This document shows, piece by piece, positions 12,122 through 19,876 of a stretch of 33,353 nucleotides of DNA (position 1 is the stretch's first letter; the number at the start of each line of letters is the position of its first letter). Below the pieces are notes generated by a model. It had not been told where the DNA came from, did no database searches, and worked only from the letters and a program-made list of their open reading frames with translations. Origin of the DNA: Deltaproteobacteria bacterium CG_4_9_14_3_um_filter_63_12 (GTDB lineage Bacteria; Myxococcota_A; Bradymonadia; UBA4248; UM-FILTER-63-12); assembly GCA_002789955.1 (NCBI GenBank), contig PFUG01000149.1:7445-40797 (forward strand). The letters run 5' to 3'. The translations under genes and the position numbers were made by a program.

Positions 12122-13114
12122 GTGCCCCCCACGCAACAATCCTACCCACTGGGCCACTCTATTCTCCCCCGCGTACCTGCCGATGTTGCATCCACCAGAC
12201 TCGAGGCCTTCGGCCCTGAAGGGGCCGATCATACCAGCCCAGGGCAACGCCCTGGGAGCCCAGGGCTCACCGCCCACCGACAAACCGAAGGCGGCGGCTT
12301 CATCGTCCGTCGGCCCCTGCCGACTCACGGGCTCGACATCCTCGATCCGTTCCTCCTCATCGACGAGATGGGGCCGGCCGAGTATGGCCCCGGTGAGGCC
12401 GTGGGCGCGCCGGACCATCCCCACCGTGGGTTCGAGACCGTGACCTACATGCTCGACGGCGAGTTCGTGCACGAGGACTCGGCCGGCCACAGCGGCACGA
12501 TTCGCCCTGGAGACGTGCAGTGGATGACCGCCGGCGCCGGCATCGTGCACGCCGAGATGCCCTCGAGCCGCATTCGCAAGGAAGGCGGCCGCGTCCACGG
12601 CTTCCAGATTTGGATTAACCTCCCCGCCAAGTTCAAGATGACGCAGCCACGCTACCAGGGCATCACGGCCGAGCGCATCCCCAAGGCTTCCAGCGCCGAC
12701 GGCCTGGCCACGGTGCGGGTGGTCGCCGGCGAAGCGCTCGGCGCCAGCGCCATCATCGACACCCACACGCCCATCGTGTACCAACACTGGACGTTGCGCG
12801 AAGGCGCCGACGTGGTCCTCCCGCTGTCGGCCGAGCACAACGTGTTGGTGTACGTTTTTGGCGGCGCCATCCGCGTCGAGGACCGCCCGTTGAGCGACGG
12901 ACAGCTCGGCATCCTCGGGGCGGGCGACGCGGTTCACCTGCAGGGGGCCGCGCAGAGCTCCGAGGTGTTGCTCTTGGCGGGCGTGCCGCTGGGCGAGCCC
13001 GTGGCGCGCTACGGACCTTTCGTGATGAACACCGAAGCAGAGCTCCGCCAGGCGTTCGTCGATTTCCGTTCGGGCGAGATGGGCGCCATCACGCGCGGGG
13101 CGAGGGTGGATTGA
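12122..13114 (+). CDS. Pirin family protein (cupin)
   Basis: A bicupin pirin of up to 330 residues. The conserved part begins near residue 54 with EGGGFIVRRPLPT, then LDPFLLIDEMGP, the metal-ligand segment APDHPHRGFETVTYMLDGEF, GDVQWMTAGAGIVHAEMP and GGRVHGFQIWINLPAKFK. The C-terminal cupin (LRGA-type VVLPL...NVLVYVFGG) follows. Pirins are Fe-dependent, some with quercetinase activity, others regulatory; the substrate cannot be read here. The start is unsure: GTG 12122 is the only standard start in frame before the domain, lacks a good ribosome site, and the first 50 residues include two palindromic repeats. The true N-terminus may have been remodelled by repeat insertion. The stop overlaps the recX start (TGATG). 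Confidence 0.85.
   Translation: MPPTQQSYPLGHSILPRVPADVASTRLEAFGPEGADHTSPGQRPGSPGLTAHRQTEGGGFIVRRPLPTHGLDILDPFLLIDEMGPAEYGPGEAVGAPDHPHRGFETVTYMLDGEFVHEDSAGHSGTIRPGDVQWMTAGAGIVHAEMPSSRIRKEGGRVHGFQIWINLPAKFKMTQPRYQGITAERIPKASSADGLATVRVVAGEALGASAIIDTHTPIVYQHWTLREGADVVLPLSAEHNVLVYVFGGAIRVEDRPLSDGQLGILGAGDAVHLQGAAQSSEVLLLAGVPLGEPVARYGPFVMNTEAELRQAFVDFRSGEMGAITRGARVD
12238..12256. repeat. Palindrome CCCAGGGCAACGCCCTGGG inside the pirin N-terminus
   Basis: An identical 19-bp copy lies at 11969-11987. Here it is part of the pirin reading frame and encodes SPGQRPGSPG-like residues, ahead of the first conserved pirin motif. Confidence 0.8.
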
Positions 13115-13650
13115 TGGGAAAGTGGGTCGCACAGCGGCGAGAGGGGCCCGAGCCCAAGGCCGGCGAGGAGAGAGCCAACAAGAAACCAACGCCTCCGAGC
13201 TACGACAAGGTCATGAGCAAGGCGTTGGCGCTCCTGGGCAAGCGGGCTCATGCCAGCGAGGACTTGCGCGAGCGGCTCGGCAAGTTCTGCGAGGACGCCG
13301 CCCTGGTGGGCCAGGTCCTCGCCCGGCTGCACGAGCTGGCCTATCTCGACGACGCCCTCTTCGCCGCCGACTACGCCCACTCGCGGCTGCGCCTCAAGCC
13401 CACCGGTCGGCGTCAGCTGCAGCAGGACCTGCGGCGCCGCAAGGTGCCTCCGGAGCTCATCGAGCAGACCTTGGACACCCTCTACGCGGGCCACGACGAG
13501 CAGCAGGACGTCGTGCGCGCGGTGGAGAAGTGGACGCGGCAGCGCGGCCTGCCCAGCGACCCCAAAGAGCGGCATCAACTGGTCGCCCACCTGGCGCGAC
13601 GGGGGTTTCGGTTCGAGCGAATCCGCACCGCGCTTGACGCGCTTCGTTGA
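13114..13650 (+). CDS. recX: Regulatory protein RecX
   Basis: A 178-residue protein matching the RecX fold: an N-terminal basic tail, then three-helix repeats with KALALLGKRAHASEDLRERL, LDDALFAADYAHSRLRLKPTGRRQLQQDLRRRKVPPELI and the C-terminal HLARRGFRFERIRTALDAL. RecX binds RecA filaments and modulates recombination and SOS. ATG 13114 overlaps the pirin TGA (TGATG), with GAGGGTGG about 5 nt upstream, so the two genes are translated together. A TTG one codon earlier is less likely. recA is not beside it in this window, unlike the common recA-recX arrangement. The DDALFA and GRR motifs make the assignment firm. Confidence 0.88.
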   Translation: MGKWVAQRREGPEPKAGEERANKKPTPPSYDKVMSKALALLGKRAHASEDLRERLGKFCEDAALVGQVLARLHELAYLDDALFAADYAHSRLRLKPTGRRQLQQDLRRRKVPPELIEQTLDTLYAGHDEQQDVVRAVEKWTRQRGLPSDPKERHQLVAHLARRGFRFERIRTALDALR

Positions 13651-13685
13651 GTCTAGGGGGTTGTCGTGAGTGTCGCTTCATTTTT

Positions 13686-13835
13686 AACGCAAGGGCGCCA
13701 GGAACGCAGAGCCGCAAGGAGTTTTCTTTCTTGGGAACGCTCCGAACGGCGGAATCGCAACCATGGCAAAGAGCCCATAGCGAAGTCCCTTACTAGAAAC
13801 CCTCTTGCGTCTTAGCGTCTTTGCGTCTTTGCGTT
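13686..13835. repeat. 150-bp element with inverted ends of the TTTGCGTCTTTGCGTT family
   Basis: The left end (13686-13721, starting AACGCAAGGGCGCC) is an imperfect inverted copy of the right end (13802-13835, ending GTCTTTGCGTCTTTGCGTT). The roughly 80-bp interior has no gene. It resembles small non-autonomous inverted-repeat elements; a partial relative of the right end is seen near 19277-19306. Confidence 0.6.
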
Positions 13836-13892
13836 GAAATCGAGGCTGTGCAGCCACAAGCCCCCATCCGCCGACCGGAGCTCTCCCTCGCC

Positions 13893-14711
13893 ATGTTCGA
13901 CCTCGACTCCATCGCCTCGCTCCATCCCGTCCTCCAAGCGGCGCTCGCCACCGCCTTCACCTGGGGCATGACCACTCTGGGGGCGGCCGTGGTCTTTCTG
14001 CGCAAGGACCTCGGGCAGCGGCTTCTGGACGGCATGCTGGGGTTCGCCGCCGGCGTCATGATCGCGGCGTCTTACTGGTCGCTCTTGGCGCCCGCCATCG
14101 AGATGGACCGAGCCCACGGCGGCAACGGCTGGGGGCCGGCCGCGGGCGGCTTCCTGATGGGCGCCTTCTCCCTGCGCCTCATCGACTACTTCCTGCCCCA
14201 CCTGCACCTCGGCAAACCCATCGACCAAGCCGAGGGCGTGCCGGTCACCTGGAATCGCAGCACCCTGCTCGTCCTCGCCATCACCCTGCACAACATCCCC
14301 GAGGGCATGGCCGTCGGCGTCGCCTTCGGCGCGGCCGCCACGGGCTACCACTCGGCGACCCTCATCGGCGCCATCATGTTGGCCATCGGCATCGGCATTC
14401 AGAACTTCCCCGAGGGCCTCGCCGTCTCCGTCCCGCTCCGCCGAGAGGGCATGACTCGGAAAAGGGCCTTCATGATCGGGCAGCTCAGCGGTATGGTCGA
14501 GCTCTTCGCCGGCGTCTTCGGCGCCGCCCTCGTCCTCTACGTGCAACCCCTCCTGCCCTGGGCCCTCGCCTTCGCCGCCGGCGCCATGATCTTCGTCGTC
14601 GTCGAGGAGGTCATCCCCGAGTCGCAGAACGGCGCCCACAACGACACCGCCACCATGGGCACCATCCTCGGGTTCGTCGTCATGATGGTCCTCGACGTCG
14701 CCCTGGGCTAG
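13893..14711 (+). CDS. ZIP-family divalent metal transporter (GufA-like)
   Basis: A 272-residue inner-membrane protein with about eight hydrophobic segments. The two metal-binding helices carry the ZIP signatures LHNIPEGMAVGVAFG and IQNFPEGLAVSVPL, and a third motif EEVIPES lies near the C-terminus. Length and absence of a long His-rich loop fit the GufA/ZIP11 subgroup, first named in Myxococcus. It would import Zn2+, Fe2+ or other divalent cations. I chose ATG 13893 because it precedes FDLDSIASLHPV, the family start, with GGAG upstream; the in-frame extension to 13821 runs into the inverted-repeat element. No regulator or partner gene is beside it. Confidence 0.92.
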   Translation: MFDLDSIASLHPVLQAALATAFTWGMTTLGAAVVFLRKDLGQRLLDGMLGFAAGVMIAASYWSLLAPAIEMDRAHGGNGWGPAAGGFLMGAFSLRLIDYFLPHLHLGKPIDQAEGVPVTWNRSTLLVLAITLHNIPEGMAVGVAFGAAATGYHSATLIGAIMLAIGIGIQNFPEGLAVSVPLRREGMTRKRAFMIGQLSGMVELFAGVFGAALVLYVQPLLPWALAFAAGAMIFVVVEEVIPESQNGAHNDTATMGTILGFVVMMVLDVALG

Positions 14712-14731
14712 GAGGGCGCAGGGCGCTAGGA

Positions 14732-14781
14732 GGGCGCAGCACGCTGCGCCCCTACTAGGGCGCAGCACGCGGCGCCCCTAC
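14732..14781. repeat. Tandem pair of GCAGCACGCTGC palindromic repeats
   Basis: Two head-to-tail copies (14732-14755 and 14758-14781) of the same element found at 11928 and 12063; the second differs by one base (GCAGCACGCGGC). They fill the gap between the ZIP gene and the DUF2164 gene and would form stable hairpins. Confidence 0.85.
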
Positions 14782-14791
14782 GAGGCAGACC

Positions 14792-15049
14792 ATGATCAAC
14801 ATCCCCAAAGACCAACGCCCAAGACTCATCGCCTCCCTGCGCCGCTACATGGGCGAAGAGCTCGAGCTGGAGCTCTCCGAGCTGCAGGGCGAGCTGATGC
14901 TGTCGTTCGTGCTGGCCGAGCTCGGCCCGACGATCTACAACCGCGCCGTCTCGGACGCCCGCGCCTTCATGAGCGAGCGCGTCGCCGACATGGAGGGCAG
15001 CTGCTACGAGCCCGAGTTCGCGCACTACGCGCCGCAGCGCCGCAAGTAG
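14792..15049 (+). CDS. DUF2164 family protein
   Basis: A short 85-residue acidic protein that fits DUF2164 over its full length: an N-terminal IPKDQRPRLIASLRRYM, the EELELELSELQGELMLSFVLAELGP core, IYNRAVSDARAFMSERVADMEG and the C-terminal YEPEF. The function of the family is unknown. ATG 14792 is preceded by GAGGCAG, an acceptable ribosome site. The 3' end overlaps the 3' end of the convergent pseudouridine synthase gene by 25 bp, so antisense transcription across both tails is expected. Confidence 0.88.
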   Translation: MINIPKDQRPRLIASLRRYMGEELELELSELQGELMLSFVLAELGPTIYNRAVSDARAFMSERVADMEGSCYEPEFAHYAPQRRK

Positions 15050-15693
15050 TCTGGGACGGCCAGCCCCTCGCGCTCGGCCAAGCGACACAGGTCGTCCGGC
15101 AACGGCGCCCGCAGGGCGAAGTACGGCGGGACCTCGAGCGAAGCGGCGTGCAGCGCCGTGCGCGCGTGGCGCTGGGCGACCTCCGGCGGAGCGTAGCGCG
15201 CGTCGCCCAACAAAGGGTGGCCGATGTGCGTCAGGTGGAGCCGAATCTGGTGGCTGCGCCCCGTGAAGATGCGCACCTCGAGCAGCGACGCCGAGCTCGA
15301 GGTGGCCAGCACGTGGACCTCGCTCTTGGCGGCTTGTCCGCCCTGAACCACACCGTGCGCCCTGCGCTCCTCGTCCCAACCCACTGGCTCCTCGATGATT
15401 TGGTCGGCACTCAGCACCCCGGCGCAGACCGCCACATAACGCTTCTCGCCGCGCTGTCGCATGGCCAGCGACAGCGTGTCCACCAGCCCCTTGCGCCGCA
15501 CGAAGACGTTGACGCCGCTGGTCTGGGCGTCGAGCTGGTGGACCGCCCAAACGCGCCGTCGCGTGGCCTGCATGAGCAGAAACTGGGCGCAATTCGGGTC
15601 CTCGAGGTTGCGGCCGGTCGAGGGCAGCCCGGCCGGTTTGTCGAGCACCAGGATGCCGTCTTTCTCGAAGAGGATGTGGTCGCGGATGTTCAT
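15025..15693 (-). CDS. RluA-family RNA pseudouridine synthase
   Basis: A 222-residue enzyme without an S4 domain, close in size to small RluA-type enzymes. It isomerises uridine to pseudouridine in rRNA or tRNA. Visible motifs are LVLDKPAGLPS (motif I), the catalytic loop HQLDAQTSGV with the essential Asp, KRYVAVCAGVL, and GRSHQIRLHLTHIGHPLLGD (motif III). The catalytic loop usually reads HRLDxxTSG, so Gln at the second position is a departure. ATG 15693 is the natural start. The target RNA site cannot be predicted. It is convergent with the DUF2164 gene (25-bp tail overlap). Confidence 0.9.
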   Translation of the reverse strand: MNIRDHILFEKDGILVLDKPAGLPSTGRNLEDPNCAQFLLMQATRRRVWAVHQLDAQTSGVNVFVRRKGLVDTLSLAMRQRGEKRYVAVCAGVLSADQIIEEPVGWDEERRAHGVVQGGQAAKSEVHVLATSSSASLLEVRIFTGRSHQIRLHLTHIGHPLLGDARYAPPEVAQRHARTALHAASLEVPPYFALRAPLPDDLCRLAEREGLAVPDYLRRCGA

Positions 15694-15730
15694 CCCTTAC
15701 CTTCCATTCCAGTCTTCGACTTCGGTGTGC

Positions 15731-15860
15731 TCACCACAGAGAGCACAGAGAGCACAGAGAGCGAGCCATGAAGGAGTTGGCTCTGATTGACATACAGACG
15801 AAATCCATCTGAGTCTCGCCAGCAACCCCCGCTCTGTGTTCTCAGTGCTCTCTGTGGTGA
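15731..15860. repeat. 130-bp element with 29-bp inverted ends (CACCACAGAGAGCACAGAG)
   Basis: The left end 15731-15759 and right end 15832-15860 are inverted copies with two mismatches. The left end also contains internal AGAGAGCAC repeats. It lies between the pseudouridine synthase gene and the lipoprotein gene and carries no ORF of its own, so it looks like a small non-autonomous inverted-repeat element. Confidence 0.8.
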
Positions 15861-15931
15861 ACCTGGGCTCCAGGAAATCACCCGAAGCCTAGTCTATAGT
15901 CTAGCGTTTATGCGGTCAGGAAGAGGGATAT

Positions 15932-18415
15932 CTACGTAATATCCAAACAAGCCACCGCCGCGCTGGTCGAGAGCTCGTTGTTGTCCTCGTGGCATTCGTT
16001 GTTGACCGAGCTGCCGTCGCCCGGATCGTCGACCACGACGACGAACTCGAAAGAGCCCCCCTGCAAGGGCAGCGGGATGTCCCAAGTGAACGAGACCGTT
16101 TCGAAGTTGCCAGGAAGCATGACCGCCGTCGTCGTCGAGGTGCCGAGATAGGTGCGGCTGCCGTCGGCATTGACCAGGTAGAATGAGACCGGCACCCCGC
16201 TGCCGACACCCTGGGCGCCGTCGTTGTTGACGTCGACGGTGAGGGTGAGCTGCGCCGGGCAGGCGCTGATGTCGAAGTCGAGGTTTTCCAGCGTCAGATC
16301 GGGGGCGAAGAAGAGCCCGTCGCTCTGGGCGTTCTGCCGGAAGTTGTTGAAGACATCGATGTTGCGGTCGGCCACCTGGGGGATCTTGCCGTTCTCGGTC
16401 ACGTTGGTGATGGAGTAGGCGTGTTGGTTCCAGATGCGTCGGGTGGAGACCCAGTTGTCCTTTCGGTCTCCGAAGACGCGGACACCATGACCGGCGCCGC
16501 TGACGTCGAAGCCAGGCCAGTTGAGACAGGCGGTGGTGATGCTCGGCGCGTAGTCGTTGCGGATGGCGATGAGCTCGGCGTTCCCGTCGTTGTCGACGTC
16601 GACGATGATGGGGTACTCGTGGGTCGTGCCCGAGGTGTTGGGCAGCATGAACTTGTCGCTCAGAGGGTCTGCGGCGGAGAGGCGAGTGTCGTAGACGTGG
16701 ATGAAGCACTCGTCGTTGTAGACGGCCTCGGCGATGCCGTCGCCTTCGAAGTCGAAGATGGAGCTGCCGGTGACGTTGGAGCTCTGGTCCTGCGTCGCTT
16801 TCGAGAACACGATCTGGCCCACCATCTTGCCGGTCCCATCATCGACCTCGTCAATAATGACATAGTTGGAGGCCCCGGCGACCGCGATCTCCGGTTGTGG
16901 GTCGTCGTCAATGAAGTTCCCGATGGTCGGCGGCCCCAGAGAACCCCCAGGCCCAGGCACGGACCAGCGCCACGTCCCGTCCCACGAAAACAGGTTGATG
17001 GCGCCCCCACTCACGGTGACGAGCTCGGGGTGGGGCTCCGCGTCGAAGTTGCCGATGGCGGGGAAGCCGTCGCTCGCCCAGTTGGCTCCGGTGGAGTCCT
17101 TCAGGCGGAAGAGCACGTTGCCGAAGCCGTCGAGGATGCAGAGCCCCGTGACCACCTCTGCTCGCTTGCTGGGGTCGCGGTCGATGTCGGCGGCGACTGG
17201 AATCTGTCGACCGTTGCCGCAACCGGAAGCTGCGGTGTTCCAGACCTCGACGCCGGTGTGGTCGATCATGCTGCCGCTGGCCAGGATCTCGACGTCGCCG
17301 TTCTGGTCCAGGTCGACCAGCGAGGCGCCGCCCCAACCCATGTAGACGCCGGGCCGCTGCCATTTGATGTCGCCGTTGTCCTCGAAGGCGATGACTCCGG
17401 CGTAGCTCGGCAGCGACGCGATGACCTCGGGCCGGTCGTCGCCGTCGATATCGCCGATGGCCACCGAAGAGGCGCCAGCGACCTGGCTCTGCGTGAAGAC
17501 CATGAGCTCTTGCCCAGTGTCGCCGCTGACCACGCGGATGTACCCGGTGGCCGTGTACTGGCTGCCGGTGAAGGTCGAGAAGACGACGTCGGGGATGTCG
17601 TGGGTGTCGATGAGGCCGTCGCCGTTGTCGTCGGTCATGTTCGCCACCGCGGGCGCCATCATGACCTGGTGGTAGTCGGGCTCGACGGTAGAGCCGCTCC
17701 ACTCCCACTCGACCTCGGGCAAAAAGTCCTCGGTCGGGATGTAGAAGCAGCCCGGCAGCGCGGCGATGGGCAAGCAGTTGCCGATGGTCGTCTCGCAGTA
17801 CTCGCCCGCGGGGCACTGGTAGTTCTCCTGGCAGGGGATGCCCGGCGCGACGCAGGTCTCGACGAAGCACAGCTCACCCGCGCCGCAGCACGTTTGCTGC
17901 GCCCCGCAGAAGACCTGCGTCGGACAGGCGAGCACACAAGCGCCGGCTTGGTCGTCACAGACCTCGTTCGCCGCGCAGCAAGTCTGGGTGGGCCCGCAGC
18001 GAACGCCGGAGTTGCAGCCCGCAGCACAAGCCCCAAGCACGCACTCGAGGGTCCCAGGGCAGCAGACCTGGTCGTTCCCGCAGCGCGGCTTACCATCAGA
18101 GCACGCGTCGGTGCAGACCCCCGCGACGCAAGTTTGGCCCGCCGTGCAGCAGGCATTCGAGCACGTCACCACTCCGGGCTCGCAGCTCAAAACCTCGGCG
18201 CTCTCGTCGAGGGCAAGGTCTTGCAGCTCGGTGTCATTGGCCTGGTCGGCCTCAGTGACGTCGACGCCCACATCGGAGGCGAGGTCCACAGACCCATCCT
18301 CGAGGACGTCTTGGTGTCTGGGAGTGCTCGTCGACGTGTCACCGCAACCCCAGATAAACGCTGCACAAACCCAGACGGCAATGGTCAGCCAGCTCGCGCT
18401 CTTGAAACTAATCAC
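15932..18415 (-). CDS. Cys-rich FG-GAP/VCBS repeat lipoprotein
   Basis: An 827-residue exported protein of unknown function. I chose GTG 18415, with GGGAGG just upstream; it gives a signal peptide (FKSASWLTIAVWVCAAFIW) ending in a lipobox-like IWGC, so it is probably a lipoprotein. After an acidic linker come four Cys-rich modules of the CGxxQxCC...C type, then FG-GAP/VCBS-like calcium-binding repeats over most of the protein (DDNGDGLIDTHD, GDIDGDDRPEVIAS, VDVDNDGNAELIAI). A C-terminal CARDB-like beta domain (LTLTVDVNNDGAQG... VNNECHEDNN) closes it. Such architectures are typical of large surface proteins in Myxococcota. It stands alone, divergent from the DUF2087 gene. An ATG-like extension to 18523 is less likely. 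Confidence 0.82.
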   Translation of the reverse strand: MISFKSASWLTIAVWVCAAFIWGCGDTSTSTPRHQDVLEDGSVDLASDVGVDVTEADQANDTELQDLALDESAEVLSCEPGVVTCSNACCTAGQTCVAGVCTDACSDGKPRCGNDQVCCPGTLECVLGACAAGCNSGVRCGPTQTCCAANEVCDDQAGACVLACPTQVFCGAQQTCCGAGELCFVETCVAPGIPCQENYQCPAGEYCETTIGNCLPIAALPGCFYIPTEDFLPEVEWEWSGSTVEPDYHQVMMAPAVANMTDDNGDGLIDTHDIPDVVFSTFTGSQYTATGYIRVVSGDTGQELMVFTQSQVAGASSVAIGDIDGDDRPEVIASLPSYAGVIAFEDNGDIKWQRPGVYMGWGGASLVDLDQNGDVEILASGSMIDHTGVEVWNTAASGCGNGRQIPVAADIDRDPSKRAEVVTGLCILDGFGNVLFRLKDSTGANWASDGFPAIGNFDAEPHPELVTVSGGAINLFSWDGTWRWSVPGPGGSLGPPTIGNFIDDDPQPEIAVAGASNYVIIDEVDDGTGKMVGQIVFSKATQDQSSNVTGSSIFDFEGDGIAEAVYNDECFIHVYDTRLSAADPLSDKFMLPNTSGTTHEYPIIVDVDNDGNAELIAIRNDYAPSITTACLNWPGFDVSGAGHGVRVFGDRKDNWVSTRRIWNQHAYSITNVTENGKIPQVADRNIDVFNNFRQNAQSDGLFFAPDLTLENLDFDISACPAQLTLTVDVNNDGAQGVGSGVPVSFYLVNADGSRTYLGTSTTTAVMLPGNFETVSFTWDIPLPLQGGSFEFVVVVDDPGDGSSVNNECHEDNNELSTSAAVACLDIT

Positions 18416-18657
18416 TGTGCCTCCCTGCTCAGAAAAATCCTGCCTCATCATAGCCATAGGCCGGGCCGCGAACCAGCACGGTGTCAGCAACGGGTTCGGC
18501 TCGCCGTTCAGCGAACCATGCACACCGGTTCTGCGGCCTGACTTCTACGGACACAATCCGGCCGTTGGCGGAACGTTTCTTTGGTTTCATGATGCGAACT
18601 GCAACGGCTGTGGTATTCAGTAAGCGACATCAACTGTGCATCCGATGGAGACGCCTG

Positions 18658-19182
18658 ATGGAATCCGAGCTCAGAGAACGCATCGAACGCCTGCGAAGGC
18701 TGGCCGACAACCCCGAAGAGAAGCTCGAGCTGGGGCGTCTGCAGCTGCGGGTCGGTGAGCTGAGCGCGGCCCGAACGGTCTTTCGCAACCTCGCCAGCCA
18801 AGGCGTGCAGTCCGCGGTCCAGGAGCTCAGAGCGCTGCGCAAGACCGAGCTCATCGTCGTCACCGAAACCGAGTACAAGGCCACGCTGGCGCGGTATCGA
18901 GACCAGTACTCGCTCATGAACTGGCCGAGAAAGGAGAGGGCCCGCGCCATCCTTCTCCACTCCATGATGAGCAGCCTGAGTCGTCGGCGCTACGACGCCA
19001 CCGACCTCTCCAGCATCATCGAGTGCGCGCTCGCCGACCTGCACATTCAGGGAGACTACTGTCATATCCGTAGGTATTTGGTGACCGTAGGCATGCTCGA
19101 CCGCGAGCGGGATGGCTCGGCGTACTGGCGCAGTGACCTCTATCGCGAGAACTTCGAGTTCGACGTGGACTCGAAGCTCTGA
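18658..19182 (+). CDS. DUF2087-like C-terminal domain protein
   Basis: A 174-residue soluble protein. ATG 18658 is favoured by GGAG about 8 nt upstream; the in-frame extension to 18481 crosses the divergent promoter region. The N-terminal third is a charged helical hairpin (LRERIERLRRLADNPEEKLELGRLQLRVGELSAARTVF is TPR-like). The C-terminal part RARAILLHSMMSSLSRRRYDATDLSSII...DYCHIRRYLVTVGMLDRERDGSAYWR matches the DUF2087 winged-helix pattern, often found in transcription factors. I infer a DNA- or RNA-binding role without stronger evidence. It has no co-directional neighbour. Confidence 0.72.
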   Translation: MESELRERIERLRRLADNPEEKLELGRLQLRVGELSAARTVFRNLASQGVQSAVQELRALRKTELIVVTETEYKATLARYRDQYSLMNWPRKERARAILLHSMMSSLSRRRYDATDLSSIIECALADLHIQGDYCHIRRYLVTVGMLDRERDGSAYWRSDLYRENFEFDVDSKL

Positions 19183-19303
19183 ATCGTCAACGAATTCGAG
19201 GACCCAACTGCTCTCGTGGACCTCCACTCAACGAGGCCCCCATGAGCTCACGACGAGACCGCTCCTCAGCTCAAACTCTCTGCATCTCCGCGCCTTTGCG
19301 TCT

Positions 19304-19715
19304 CTGCCATGAAAATCGGGTGGGATCGGGCGGCCTCTCTCTGATATTGCTTCGATCTTTCACCACGAAGAACACGAAGGAGAGGAAGGAGAAACCAGCC
19401 TCTTCGTGCTCTTCGTGCTCTTCGTGGTGAACTCGATGCCGACCATCAACAGAGGGTGGTCCGAAGGTTTTCTCACCTCTTGGGTGACGCGCAGCGTCTC
19501 AGGTGACTGCTGCCATGAAAATCGGGTGGGATCGGGCGGCCTCTCTCTGATATTGCTTCGATCTTTCACCACGAAGGACGCGAAGGAGAGGAAGGAGAAA
19601 CCAGCCTCTTCGTGCTCTTCGTGCTCTTCGTGGTGAACTCGATGCCGACCATCAACAGAGGGTGGTCCGAAGATTTTCTCACCTCTTGGGCGACGCGCAG
19701 CGTCTCAGATGACTG
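19304..19715. repeat. 206-bp tandem duplication with inverted TTCACCACGAAG hairpins
   Basis: Copy 1 is 19304-19509 and copy 2 is 19510-19715, end to end with about five mismatches. Each copy contains an imperfect hairpin, TTCACCACGAAG...CTTCGTGGTGAA, and begins with GCCATGAAAATCGGG. A fragment of the copy (GATCGAAGCAATATCAG, about 19722-19738) then recurs in inverted orientation. The 694-bp gap 19183-19876 holds no credible gene; short ORFs inside it are repeat-derived. Confidence 0.92.
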
Positions 19716-19876
19716 CGATAAGATCGAAGCAATATCAGTCACATGTCGCCAGAATCCTCATCGCAGTCAGCGCGAGCAAGAATACATCTCGCCTTTGAGG
19801 ACCGCGCACTCGGCGCAGTCCTCTGAAGCTATGCTCGAGGTGCGTCAAATGCGCAGCGCCTCGCCCACCCTCGGAC

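Noticed and set aside
11611-12219. Possible protein gene across 11611-12219 or 11586-12149
   Set aside because: These frames read through a terminator, tandem repeats and palindromes, with repeat-derived composition.
16421-18541. Plus-strand 706-residue ORF
   Set aside because: Antisense shadow of the FG-GAP lipoprotein, rich in Asp/Val from the repeat codons.
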